Origin: Litorivivens sp041625575
GTDB taxonomy: Bacteria > Pseudomonadota > Gammaproteobacteria > Pseudomonadales > Spongiibacteraceae
Direction: 5' to 3'
Length of the DNA stretch: 64,000 nucleotides
Assembly (NCBI GenBank): GCA_041625575.1
Contig: JBFJTG010000003.1
Span: 17,046-81,045, forward strand
Each line of letters opens with the position of its first letter. The stretch's first letter is position 1. Made by a program: the position numbers and the translations under genes. The notes below the pieces were generated by a model. It ran no database searches and was not told where the DNA came from. It saw nothing but the letters and a program-made list of their open reading frames with translations. This document shows positions 1 through 8,601 of this stretch, one piece after another.

Positions 1-594
1 TTCAAGCACCTCGCCCAGCGGCTCTCCGATACACTGCTGTAACTTGCGCCCCAGCAAGCGCTCAGCCTGAGGGTTCAGGCTCGTCACTCTTAGCTTGCTA
101 TCCAGACCAATAATACTCTCCGAGACCGCGTTAATAATTTGTCGGTTTTCATCCTCTAGCTCGGCATTGCGCCGCGCGAGCTCCATTTCCAGACGGTAGA
201 TACGCAATTGCGTGCGAACTCTGGCTTTGACTTCATCGCCCTGAAATGGCTTGGAAATATAGTCTACGGCACCGAGTGTAAAGCCCTGCACTTTGGCGTC
301 AGTATCCGTGAGTGCCGACAGAAAAATAACCGGGATATTCTGTGTTTCCGGATCGGCTTTGAGGCGACGGCACACCTCAAAACCATCCATGCCGGGCATC
401 ATAATATCGAGCAAAATGAGTGAAGGAATTGCTTTGGCGGCGATCGACAAGGCCTGCTCGCCATCGCGCGCAGCAAGCAAGGTGTGTCCGCAATCCTCAA
501 GTGTTTTATACAGCACCTGTAGATTGGTGGGGTTGTCGTCAACCAACAAAATCTGCTCTCGTGAGGTGCTCACACTTTCATCCATCGCAGTCAT
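1..594 (-). CDS. Response regulator with N-terminal REC and following PAS domain (3' end outside window)
   Basis: The minus strand is open from ATG at 594 to base 1, giving 198 residues with no stop, so the C-terminus lies beyond the window. Residues about 14-128 form a receiver domain: acidic pair in LLVDDNPTN, phosphoacceptor Asp63 in LLDIMMPGMDG, Lys115 in YISKPF. A short helical linker leads into a PAS-like start (VSESIIGLDSKLRVTSLNPQAE). A kinase, GGDEF or other output domain probably follows and cannot be seen. It begins 8 bp after the stop of the hybrid kinase upstream, so the two are probably co-transcribed and functional partners. A second in-frame ATG at 585 has a better-spaced GGGA and may be the true start. 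Confidence 0.85.
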   Translation of the reverse strand, partial: MTAMDESVSTSREQILLVDDNPTNLQVLYKTLEDCGHTLLAARDGEQALSIAAKAIPSLILLDIMMPGMDGFEVCRRLKADPETQNIPVIFLSALTDTDAKVQGFTLGAVDYISKPFQGDEVKARVRTQLRIYRLEMELARRNAELEDENRQIINAVSESIIGLDSKLRVTSLNPQAERLLGRKLQQCIGEPLGEVLE

Positions 595-602
595 TCCCAA
601 TG

Positions 603-3600
603 CTAGCTATTCAGTAATTTCTTTAATCCCTGAAAATCAAAGTTTTGCAACAAGGACTGTGCCTGTCCTACGTAAGCAGCGTAATCGCCCTGCTCATGCT
701 TCGCACAAAAGTCGTTCATCGCGGCAATATCACCCAACGCCAGCAACCCAAGGAGCGCTTCTTTTTCTTCTTGCGGCAAGGGCACATAGTCAGCATCCGG
801 CTTCTCCGCCACAGCCACCGGTTCCGATTTAACCACTTTATCGCTATCGCCATTGCCTCTGCCATTCGCGAGGTCACTAGAGCGCCCGCAGAAGCGGGTA
901 ATCAGCGCGAGCAACTCATCCATTTGCACGGGTTTGGACAAATAGGCATCGCACCCGACATCCTGCGCATTAATTTCCGTGTCAGGACCGGCGCTGGCGG
1001 TCACCATAATAACGACTGTGTCGCGCAGCGACGGATCTTCTTTTATTCTTCGGGTGCATTCCAGACCATCCATTTCCGGCATGCGATAGTCCATGAGCAC
1101 CAGGTCGACCCTGTGCTTGGCCAACAATGCCAGAACCTCGGTTCCATCGGCAGCGGCGTACACCGTTTTTGCGACACCTTCGAGCATCCCCGCCAATACC
1201 AGGCGATTGTCATCATTGTCGTCGGCGACAATTACGGTCAAGCCATGCGCCACGCGGCGATCAACCATCCCGACCTTCTTGTTCTCCGGCTTGCGATGAA
1301 GGGGTTCCGCATCCGGGAGATCTTCCGGCAGTGGTATATCAAAACTAAAGACCGTGCCCTTACCCATTTCACTGCTCGCTGTCAGCGAACCACCCATAGC
1401 CTCGCATAGCCTGCGACATATGGATAGGCCGAGGCCGGTTCCTTTGCCGTCGTGTTCATTGACGCGGCGGAAGGGTTCAAAAATTTCCTTGATTTTATCC
1501 GTCGGGATTCCGACTCCCGTATCGATCACACTAAACAGCAAGGCTCTTCTGTCCGGGTCATAGTCAACATCCAGAGTGACTTTTCCCTTCTCGGTAAACT
1601 TCACCGCGTTGCCCAGTAAGTTCACCAGAATCTGACGCAATTTGACTTCATCCGTCCGGACCATTTCTGGAACTTTGGCCGCAATCTTATGCTCGTAACC
1701 CAGATGCTTGGCTTCGGCGCGCTGCCTCAGGATGTCGCCGACACCTGTGAGTACATTACGTATATTGGCAGTATGCAGCGACACACTAACGGTGCCACTT
1801 TCAACCTTCGCCAGGTCGAGCACATCGTTGATGAGGTTCAGAAGGTGTTGGCCACAGTTTTCTATGGCATCAAGATAACCCTGGCTCTCCTTGGGCAGCT
1901 TTTTCTGTCGTTGCAGTAGTTGCACGTAACCGAGTACGCCGTTTAGCGGCGTGCGCAACTCGTGGCTAGCGCTGGACAAAAACTGGCTCTTGGCATGGTT
2001 GGCATCTTCTGCCGCTATGCGTGCGCTTACCAGCTCGGCCTCCATGCGCTTGCGATCGGTGATATCGCTCATAATGCCCATGGCGCGCTTGGGACTGCCA
2101 TCGTGGTCGGTTTCCACAATATCACCGCGGGTCAGAATCCAGTGGTATACACCCGCATTGTCTCTCACCCTGAATTCGATGCTAATGCCCCGGTCCTGAA
2201 CATCTGCACTGCCGAGTGCTTTCCGCATTTCGGCAAAATCACCGCTGTGGAAAATATTGCCAAAGCGCTGCATCGGCGTGCCATCAACCGGATGCGGGTA
2301 ACCCAGCATCTTGTAAAAGCCCTCACCGACTATGATGAGGTCACTTTTCATATCCAGATCCCAAAGATGGCTTTGGGAGGCATCGAGTGCCAACTGAAAT
2401 CGTCGCTCACTGAGTTTTAAGGCATATTCGGTCTGGCTGCGGGCATCCACCATGTAGTTCGCATGGCGGGCAAGCTCCTCAAACTCGGCGAAGGGGAGTT
2501 CACTGACATCAATCTGAGTGGATTGCTCACTGGCAAGGGCAAAGAACTCCTGAAATCTGTGAAAGCCCTGAGCGTTGAGTCTGGCAAGGCGCCGCGCAAC
2601 CAGCGCCGCGACTAACATCAACGCCAATGCGATTGAGGAGATAAATAGCGTATGCCGAAAAATACGTGATTCCAGCGCCTGCCGCTCGGCATCCATCAGC
2701 GCGTAATACTCATCCAGAAAGAAGCCTGCACCGACCAGCCAATCCCAGTCGCTCTGATAGCTCACGAAGGTAACCGCTGGCGATACGCCCTTATCGTCTC
2801 GCCGCTGCCATTCCATCTCCACCAAGGCACCCTCCTGGCTCCCTGATTTTTGCAGTTCCCGAGCGACCGCAGCCATACCCGGTTGCAGCTTGCCCACCAT
2901 GGCCGGGTTATAGGGGTTAATTAATTGCTTGCCACTGCTGTCGGTCACAATCAGTACCGAACTATTCGTATCAAAGGGCACCGCGGCCAGACGCTCTACG
3001 ACCTCTTGCTGGATAAGCTCCACTTCGTCGCGCAAATAAACGCTGGCTCCCAAATAGAGATCCAGCGGCTGATAGTAGTACACAAAACTGATGTTACGCC
3101 GGACGGAACTGCCATTTGAGCCGTCGCTGAAGCGAAATTCCAGTAAGTTTTGATTCTTGTCTCGGGTCGAATCGCGCACCCGGCGGGCAAAGTCGTTAAG
3201 AATGGCGCTTTGACGTAAACGTTCGCGCGAATCCGGGTGCAGGGGTGCCAATAAGGTCTCTCCACTGCCGCTTAAGGCGAAATAAAAGCCCTTCTGCTGG
3301 TGAAAACGCAGGGGCGATATGGTGCTTTTAACACGCTCAAGTATTTGCCGATTGCTCTCGGTGCCGGCGGCTTCCTTGTGGATATTGCCCACGAGGGCCA
3401 GCGCGACGGCCATTTCCTGCCGCAATTCCTGGGAGAGGCGCCGGTTCAACTGGGCGCTTTTGTACTCAATATAGTCGACAGCCTTGCTCACCTCACGCTT
3501 GAGTAGCTCGGTGCGCGACTCGACGAAGGTTTTACGAAGGTTGTTCGACTGCTCGGTAAAGCTGTCATATTCAGTGGCAATCCAGATGGCGCCGTTAATC

Positions 3601-3671
3601 GCCACAGGCACAGCTGCCAGTGCAATCATACTGACCAGATATATCTGAATCAGACTACGTTTTTTCCGCAT
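603..3671 (-). CDS. Membrane hybrid sensor histidine kinase (Cache-PAS-HisKA-HATPase-REC)
   Basis: 1022 residues. A membrane segment near residues 9-31 and another near 340-360 enclose a periplasmic region with two Cache-like repeats; each ends in a motif such as LYLGASVYLRDE or WDWLVGAGFFLDE, typical of small-molecule sensing. A PAS/PAC module follows at about 415-545. The kinase core has the H box SHELRTPLNG with His570, the N box LVNLLGNAVKF, and G boxes DTGVGIP and GTGLGLSI. A receiver domain covers about 811-925, with Asp861 in LMDYRMPEMDG and Lys913. The last 70 residues are helical with no recognised phosphotransfer His. The start has a good GGGAG. It reads into the REC-PAS gene at 594 and is divergent from the FixJ-like regulator at 3875, a likely partner. 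The ligand is unknown; Cache domains of this type often bind organic acids. Confidence 0.93.
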   Translation of the reverse strand: MRKKRSLIQIYLVSMIALAAVPVAINGAIWIATEYDSFTEQSNNLRKTFVESRTELLKREVSKAVDYIEYKSAQLNRRLSQELRQEMAVALALVGNIHKEAAGTESNRQILERVKSTISPLRFHQQKGFYFALSGSGETLLAPLHPDSRERLRQSAILNDFARRVRDSTRDKNQNLLEFRFSDGSNGSSVRRNISFVYYYQPLDLYLGASVYLRDEVELIQQEVVERLAAVPFDTNSSVLIVTDSSGKQLINPYNPAMVGKLQPGMAAVARELQKSGSQEGALVEMEWQRRDDKGVSPAVTFVSYQSDWDWLVGAGFFLDEYYALMDAERQALESRIFRHTLFISSIALALMLVAALVARRLARLNAQGFHRFQEFFALASEQSTQIDVSELPFAEFEELARHANYMVDARSQTEYALKLSERRFQLALDASQSHLWDLDMKSDLIIVGEGFYKMLGYPHPVDGTPMQRFGNIFHSGDFAEMRKALGSADVQDRGISIEFRVRDNAGVYHWILTRGDIVETDHDGSPKRAMGIMSDITDRKRMEAELVSARIAAEDANHAKSQFLSSASHELRTPLNGVLGYVQLLQRQKKLPKESQGYLDAIENCGQHLLNLINDVLDLAKVESGTVSVSLHTANIRNVLTGVGDILRQRAEAKHLGYEHKIAAKVPEMVRTDEVKLRQILVNLLGNAVKFTEKGKVTLDVDYDPDRRALLFSVIDTGVGIPTDKIKEIFEPFRRVNEHDGKGTGLGLSICRRLCEAMGGSLTASSEMGKGTVFSFDIPLPEDLPDAEPLHRKPENKKVGMVDRRVAHGLTVIVADDNDDNRLVLAGMLEGVAKTVYAAADGTEVLALLAKHRVDLVLMDYRMPEMDGLECTRRIKEDPSLRDTVVIMVTASAGPDTEINAQDVGCDAYLSKPVQMDELLALITRFCGRSSDLANGRGNGDSDKVVKSEPVAVAEKPDADYVPLPQEEKEALLGLLALGDIAAMNDFCAKHEQGDYAAYVGQAQSLLQNFDFQGLKKLLNS

Positions 3672-3775
3672 TTCGCTCCCGCCCGAGACGGCGATTTCGG
3701 TAATAAACCATGCTACAACTGCCTCACCGAGATCACCAGCCCTTTAAATTCTCTTGCAATGCTGCAACTCTTTGC

Positions 3776-3803
3776 TTTACCAAAGTTTTCCAAACGCTAC
3801 AAT
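3776..3803 (+). promoter_or_regulatory. Candidate sigma-70 promoter for the FixJ-like regulator
   Basis: TTTACC (3776-3781) and TACAAT (3798-3803) are separated by 16 bp and lie about 70 bp before the regulator's ATG. The -10 is good and the -35 is fair. Called by eye. Confidence 0.35.
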
Positions 3804-3874
3804 GAGGGTTATGCTAGGCCCGATGCTGGCATTTCAGCGCGTCCTTAAATAAATCCGAGAACATGGGGTAAGGT

Positions 3875-4492
3875 ATGGCAACACCGGAACCGACGGTCTT
3901 TATTGTCGAAGACGACGAGGCTGTACGCGATTCACTGCGGCTTATGTTGGAATCGCTGGGGCACACAGTATCGTCCTTTGGGCGCGCGGATGAATTTCTG
4001 GAAGTCTACGACCCGGAGTTATCCGGCTGTATCGTACTGGATATCCGCATGCCCGGCATGAACGGCATGGAACTGCAGCGCAAACTGAATGCGATGACCT
4101 CGATTCTACCCATCATCTTTGTCACCGGCCACGGAGATGTCCCTATGGCGGTGGAGGCCATGCAACAGGGCGCGGTTGATTTCGTACAAAAGCCCTACCG
4201 CGAACAGGAACTGCTCGACAAAATTCAGACCGCAATAGCCCAGGACGCTGAAAACCGTCAGGAGCTAAAAGAAGTGCAACTCATTGAGACACGCTATAGC
4301 GATCTCACTCCCCGAGAGCGGGAAGTGATGGAGATGATGGTAGACGGCAAAGCCAACAAGGTCATTGCCATTGATCTCGACATCAGCCAGCGCACGGTTG
4401 AGATTCACCGCGCCCGGGTTATGGAAAAAATGGGCGCACGCTCTTTGGCCCAGCTGGTGCGCATGTCTATGGCGATGAAGCAGGGAAACTAG
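3875..4492 (+). CDS. FixJ/NarL-type response regulator (REC + LuxR HTH)
   Basis: 205 residues, a normal length for FixJ-like regulators. The receiver domain (about 5-120) has acidic residues in FIVEDDEAVRDS, Asp56 in VLDIRMPGMNG, the FVTGHGDVPMAV switch region and Lys106 in VQKPYRE. A linker leads to a LuxR-type helix-turn-helix at about 143-200 (LTPREREVMEMMVDGKANK, then QRTVEIHRARVMEKMGA). It should activate transcription when phosphorylated. GGGGTAAGG precedes the ATG. It is divergent from the hybrid kinase at 603-3671 across about 200 bp, which suggests a cognate or phosphorelay pairing; targets are unknown. Confidence 0.92.
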   Translation: MATPEPTVFIVEDDEAVRDSLRLMLESLGHTVSSFGRADEFLEVYDPELSGCIVLDIRMPGMNGMELQRKLNAMTSILPIIFVTGHGDVPMAVEAMQQGAVDFVQKPYREQELLDKIQTAIAQDAENRQELKEVQLIETRYSDLTPREREVMEMMVDGKANKVIAIDLDISQRTVEIHRARVMEKMGARSLAQLVRMSMAMKQGN

Positions 4493-4553
4493 AACTGCTA
4501 AGACTTTGTCGACCCAAGATACCCCTCTGCACTAGCGGTTTGACCCCAAACCG

Positions 4554-4868
4554 CTAGGCTTCGCTAATCAGCTTGTCCAATTTCGCAATTACCGCCAATA
4601 GCGCCTTATTGTTTTTATCAAAGGTTTCTTCGGCAACAGGCAGCACTTCACAAGTGTTCGGCAGCGCCGCACGCGCCTCAAGCAACTGCCTTATCCGGGG
4701 GATGAAGATAAACTGTAACCAGCTCTGAAGAGGCATGGTATCGAGCGCAAAGGGCTCTGCACTGGCCAAGGCTTCAGCCGTAGGCGCCTCTGCTGCCCAC
4801 AAGCCGCTATTTCGCAGGTTTGCTTCAAGATCAATCAGCAGTGACGTAATTTCGTGGCGGCTTCCCAT
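4554..4868 (-). CDS. yqcC: YqcC-family (DUF446) small protein
   Basis: With ATG at 4868 this is 104 residues, close to E. coli YqcC (about 109). The family core is clear: an N-terminal helix (LLIDLEANLRNSGLW), then the conserved stretch PFALDTMPLQSWLQFIFIPR, and a C-terminal helical hairpin. A longer reading frame upstream to 4961 runs through REP-like repeat DNA and is unlikely to be translated. The function of the family is unknown; the fold is a small helical bundle and the protein is cytoplasmic. It stands alone, with REP-like palindromes between it and dinG. Confidence 0.8.
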   Translation of the reverse strand: MGSRHEITSLLIDLEANLRNSGLWAAEAPTAEALASAEPFALDTMPLQSWLQFIFIPRIRQLLEARAALPNTCEVLPVAEETFDKNNKALLAVIAKLDKLISEA

Positions 4869-4890
4869 TGAGTCAATTCGCTCCGCTTTA

Positions 4891-5080
4891 TTTGCCTGCG
4901 AGGCAGGCTGTTGCTTGCTTCCTCTTCGGATCTTTCGCCTGCAGGGCAGGCTCCCACACAACTATCCTTATCCGCAGGAGCGAACCCTGCCCGCGAATGA
5001 ACTACGCACGGATTTCTTCGCCTGCTAGGCAGTCTCCTACAAAATTCATTTCCGATGTAGGAGCCTGCCTTGCAGGCGAA
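4891..5080. repeat. Cluster of REP-like palindromic elements (two sequence types)
   Basis: About 190 bp between yqcC and dinG hold several short palindromes. Type 1 has the core CGCCTGCAGGGCAGGCTCC: near 4891-4910, 4932-4958 and 5017-5040, with an inverted copy at 5056-5080 reading TAGGAGCCTGCCTTGCAGG. Type 2 (near 4971-4998) reads GCAGGAGCGAACCCTGCCCGC and resembles the REP family common in Pseudomonas. The last two type 1 copies face each other and could form a long hairpin. The element recurs at 8489-8578 and 48382-48494. Confidence 0.8.
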
Positions 5081-5106
5081 CCGACACTGCGTAAATCAAT
5101 TGGCCC

Positions 5107-7236
5107 TCACTCAAATACTCGCCGAAAAGGCGGCATCGAATCCAACATTTTCTGGCCGTAGCGCTTGGTTAGCACGCGTCGATCTAACAGCGTAATTCGC
5201 CCGCTGTCGGATTCCTTGCGCAAGAGACGTCCACTGGCCTGCACCAGCTTTAGCGCAGCGTCCGGCACCGAGATTTCCATAAAGGCATTGCCTCTGTTTT
5301 TCTCAATCCATTCGGCCAGCGCCTGCTCCACCGGATCATCGGGCGGTGCGAAGGGGATCTTTGCGATTATCACGTGGCGGCAATAATCGCCCGGCAAATC
5401 GACCCCTTCCGAAAAACTGGCCAAGCCAAACAAGGTGCTGCACCCACCCTGATCTATTCTCTCGCGGTGCAGCCGCAGCATCTCGTGCTTGGAAGAGTCG
5501 CCCTGCTTGATAATCTGCTCCTGAATGTCACTCGGCAAACCTTCGTATACGGCCAGCATCTGCCGCCAGGACGAGAACAGGGCCAAATTACCGCGCTCCA
5601 GCGCCAGTAACTCCGGCATCATGCTAATCAGGGCCTCGGTATGAGCCTGCGCATTGCCCGCATCGCAATCCATGGCAGGCACGACCAAGGCCGCATTTTC
5701 GGCGTACTGAAAGGGGCTGGGTACGATGGTACATTCGCTGATGTCGGCCAAACCGGCGCGCATGCTCATGCGACCAAAATCACCCAGTGCCGTTAATGTT
5801 GCCGAGGTCAGCACGGCCGCGTAACAGCGCTTCCAAAGCGTGTCGATCAAGGTATTGGCTGCCAGAATCGGGCTGCAGCTAATTTCCATATCCAGCATGC
5901 CGCCCGCACTATCCACCATGCGCACCCAGCGCGCCATCGGCGGCTTTTCGTCGCTGGCATCAAGTTGATAGTTGCGCCACAAACCCGCCTGCCCTTCTGC
6001 GCGCCGCTGCACCGTGGCAATGGCCGCCAACCAGGCTTCCAGCACCTCGCGATCTATATCCCCCTCGCGCTTATCCAGAGCCTCTTCCAGCACCTTTTGC
6101 AGGTCTTCAGCTTCGGCCAAAACGGCATAACAAGCCTGCATGAGCTGGGTCGCCTGTTTGCGCATTGGCTCGGGCACGATGCCATGCTCAAAACGCAGCA
6201 CATCGCTGCGGCCCGTGGCTTCGAGCCCTTCAGCAACCCATGTCTCCATCAAGGGCGCTGCGGCTTGCATAGCCTCGAGCAGAACCGCCATATTGCTGGC
6301 AAGACTTTCAACCGAGGAGCGCAAACCAGTGCGACTGGACAACTGGTCCGCCATGGCGCGCACGGAGCGCAGGGTCTGATCCAGCCAGCGTTCAGAGGCG
6401 TGATAGCGTACCTGGTGGCTGAAGTGATTGATCACTTTGTCCGGCAGGTGGTGGGCCTCATCAAAGATATAAATTGTGTCTTCCGGCGGCGGCAAAATAG
6501 CGCCACCACCCAGGGCCAGGTCCGCCAGCACCAAATCATGGTTGGCGACGATCACTTCAACATCCTGAAGGTTTTCCCGGGCGCTAAAAAAAGCGCACTC
6601 ACGAATAAAGCTGCAACGCCGGCCAGTACACTGGGCCGGCTCGGTGGTCAGGCGCTGCCAGCTCTCGTCTTCAATGCTGTCGGCCCACTGGTCGCGATCA
6701 CCATCCCACTGGTTTTTGGCCAGAGCATCGGCCATGGACTGGAATAAATGCAGCTCTTGAGCCTGTGGCTGGGCGGCTATCTCGTCGGGATAGAGCAACT
6801 GATTTTGGGCACCACCGCCAGACAGTTGCTGATCCAAACGCGCGTGGCAAAGATAGCGCTGACGGCCCTTGGCAAGGGCGAAATCGAAATCCAGACCGGA
6901 GTGCCTGATGATATCAGGTATGTCGCGCAGCAAAATCTGCTCTTGCAGGGCGACCGTGGCGGTCGCGATCACGAGGGTTTTGCCGCGCGCTCTGGCAATC
7001 GGCAGAGCTGCGAGAATATAGGCTAGCGTTTTACCGGTACCGGTGCCCGCCTCAACAACGGCTAGCGGCTTGCCGCCTTTCCGGTGCCCGGCATCATCGT
7101 GAGTGATGGCCGAAAGAGAGCGCGCGATATGGGCAATCATCAGGCGTTGACCGTAACGCGGCTTCAGATCTTTGGCTTCCAGAAAGCGGGAATAGGCCGC
7201 CTGAATTTCCTCTTTAAGGCTTGCGTCTACCACCAC
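5107..7236 (-). CDS. dinG: ATP-dependent 5'-3' DNA helicase DinG (Fe-S, superfamily 2)
   Basis: 709 residues, against about 716 for E. coli DinG. Walker A is AGTGTGKT (63-70). The four Fe-S ligands are Cys130 (RYLCHARL) and Cys203, Cys208 and Cys214 (AQCTGRRCSFIRECAFF). The DEAH box is at 259-262 in IYIFDEAHHLPD. Motif VI-type sequence LVQASGRLLRKESD and the family's closing LLDRRVLTKRYGQKMLDSMP are present. The enzyme unwinds forked DNA, D-loops and R-loops and helps replication forks through transcription. The start is GTG at 7236, directly after the stop of the acyltransferase gene, so translational coupling is likely. No LexA box was seen just upstream. Confidence 0.95.
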   Translation of the reverse strand: MVVDASLKEEIQAAYSRFLEAKDLKPRYGQRLMIAHIARSLSAITHDDAGHRKGGKPLAVVEAGTGTGKTLAYILAALPIARARGKTLVIATATVALQEQILLRDIPDIIRHSGLDFDFALAKGRQRYLCHARLDQQLSGGGAQNQLLYPDEIAAQPQAQELHLFQSMADALAKNQWDGDRDQWADSIEDESWQRLTTEPAQCTGRRCSFIRECAFFSARENLQDVEVIVANHDLVLADLALGGGAILPPPEDTIYIFDEAHHLPDKVINHFSHQVRYHASERWLDQTLRSVRAMADQLSSRTGLRSSVESLASNMAVLLEAMQAAAPLMETWVAEGLEATGRSDVLRFEHGIVPEPMRKQATQLMQACYAVLAEAEDLQKVLEEALDKREGDIDREVLEAWLAAIATVQRRAEGQAGLWRNYQLDASDEKPPMARWVRMVDSAGGMLDMEISCSPILAANTLIDTLWKRCYAAVLTSATLTALGDFGRMSMRAGLADISECTIVPSPFQYAENAALVVPAMDCDAGNAQAHTEALISMMPELLALERGNLALFSSWRQMLAVYEGLPSDIQEQIIKQGDSSKHEMLRLHRERIDQGGCSTLFGLASFSEGVDLPGDYCRHVIIAKIPFAPPDDPVEQALAEWIEKNRGNAFMEISVPDAALKLVQASGRLLRKESDSGRITLLDRRVLTKRYGQKMLDSMPPFRRVFE

Positions 7237-8409
7237 CTAGGCGCTCTGCGCGGAGGGCAGCCGGCCTAACTTGGCAATAACCGGGTTGGCATAAATAGCT
7301 ACTGCCTTCTCACGAAATTCCGCGGGGATCGCTGCCATACGCTGTTCAAAAGCCGCACGTGATGACTCGCTCAGATCGCCCAATTCGGTCAGCACTTCAC
7401 CGGGCAGGCGCCGCCAATCGTCATTGCCGCACTGCTGCTCGTAAGCCCAGATATTGCTTGGCTGTAAACGGTACTCTTCAATAATTTGGGCATCAACCGC
7501 CGCGGCAACCTCAATCGGTGTCCTGTAGTCGTCCTCTAGAGGCTTCCCGAAATGCACATGAACCTTGCCTTTTTGCCCGCTGATCCCCAGACCGATACTC
7601 TGTAGATCCTCGAACTCGGCCTTCAGGTATTTGCCCTGACTTTCGCGCAAACTTAACTCACGTGCTTTGGCCGCATCGCAAGGATCCCATTCATAGGATA
7701 TCGCCACCGGCACAATACCCAGACTCTGAATAAACGGCCCGAACTCTTCTTCGCCCTTGCGCTGACTCATACACAGCATCTTGATAATAGCCGGCTCCGT
7801 TACATCGATGCCGTCCTTCGCTCGTCCTTCACGCTGCGCGAGCCAAATCGTCGCGCGTTCTTCTGTCAGGGAATGGCGAATATAGGCCGACAGATTTTTG
7901 AATGCCGCCAACATCTGCCGCGGCGCGGTAGCCGAGCGCTTAACAATAAAACTCTTATTCAAACGCATTAGATCAGCGGCAAAGGGCTTCGCCAGCAAAT
8001 TATCACCGATCGCAATACGCACGGTGTCGCCACCATTGCTGTAGAGCGCGTAGTTCACAAAGGCAGGGTCGAGTGCGATGTCGCGATGATTGCTCATCAG
8101 CAGCCACGCTTTACTGCGGTCGAGGTTTTCCAGCCCGGAGACGGTGAAGCTCGCCGTAGTGGTCTCAATCATCGAATCCATATAGTTTTTGACGATAATC
8201 TGGAATTCGCGGACCGAGCTCACCCCTCTCAGTTGCTTCTTAAGGACCCAGCGAACGAGCGGCCTCAATAGGCCCGGAAAGCGGCGCAGTGCTGCCGGTG
8301 CCCGGAGTTTTGCCATGGTGTCGAGCAATTCCGGATCAGCGAGCAAGCGCTGCAATACAGGCGCGACTTCCTGATCGTTATAGGGTCGAATATCGGAGTA
8401 GTTGTCCAT
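7237..8409 (-). CDS. PlsC-like acyltransferase (1-acylglycerol-3-phosphate acyltransferase family)
   Basis: 390 residues from ATG at 8409; a TTG nine bases upstream is possible, and neither has a strong ribosome site. The acyltransferase block begins with LLMSNHRDIALDPAFVNYAL, where the usual HX4D motif appears as His followed by Asp after five residues. A second block, KSFIVKRSATAPRQMLAAF, and a third, IWLAQREGRAKDG, match the order of motifs in this superfamily. No clear transmembrane helix is seen, so it is probably peripheral. It would transfer an acyl chain from acyl-CoA or acyl-ACP to a glycerol-phosphate-like acceptor; the true acceptor is unknown. It is coupled directly to dinG downstream. 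Confidence 0.78.
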   Translation of the reverse strand: MDNYSDIRPYNDQEVAPVLQRLLADPELLDTMAKLRAPAALRRFPGLLRPLVRWVLKKQLRGVSSVREFQIIVKNYMDSMIETTTASFTVSGLENLDRSKAWLLMSNHRDIALDPAFVNYALYSNGGDTVRIAIGDNLLAKPFAADLMRLNKSFIVKRSATAPRQMLAAFKNLSAYIRHSLTEERATIWLAQREGRAKDGIDVTEPAIIKMLCMSQRKGEEEFGPFIQSLGIVPVAISYEWDPCDAAKARELSLRESQGKYLKAEFEDLQSIGLGISGQKGKVHVHFGKPLEDDYRTPIEVAAAVDAQIIEEYRLQPSNIWAYEQQCGNDDWRRLPGEVLTELGDLSESSRAAFEQRMAAIPAEFREKAVAIYANPVIAKLGRLPSAQSA

Positions 8410-8488
8410 TGAAGCCAAAAACCGTATGCCAATGACCGTCCGCAGCCAGCGCCCGGACCAAAAGATTGGCTATTCTACAGCAAAGTCT

Positions 8489-8578
8489 CGTCTGCAGGGC
8501 AGGGTCCTGCGGGCAAGTGAGTTAGCGCTTCGCCCACCTAAGCTTGGCTTACGCTACGAGCGAGGCCTGCTCGCGAAG
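8489..8578. repeat. REP-like palindromic elements between the acyltransferase and DUF169 genes
   Basis: Degenerate type 1 element CGTCTGCAGGGCAGGGTCC at 8489-8507 and a type 2 copy TACGAGCGAGGCCTGCTCGC near 8555-8574. They occupy most of the roughly 190 bp gap and belong to the same families as the cluster at 4891-5080. Confidence 0.65.
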
Positions 8579-8601
8579 GCACGGTGACAGGCCAGAAGGA
8601 A

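Noticed and set aside
645..1409. Long plus-strand open frame (254 codons) opposite the hybrid kinase
   Set aside because: It lies wholly antisense to a kinase with intact motifs, has no recognisable domain and no ribosome site.
4869..4961. N-terminal extension of the YqcC-family protein
   Set aside because: The extra 31 codons run through a REP-like element and are absent from the family's usual length.
5965..6747. 260-codon plus-strand frame opposite dinG
   Set aside because: Shadow of the strongly supported helicase frame; composition (His, Gln, Leu rich) is typical of antisense reading.
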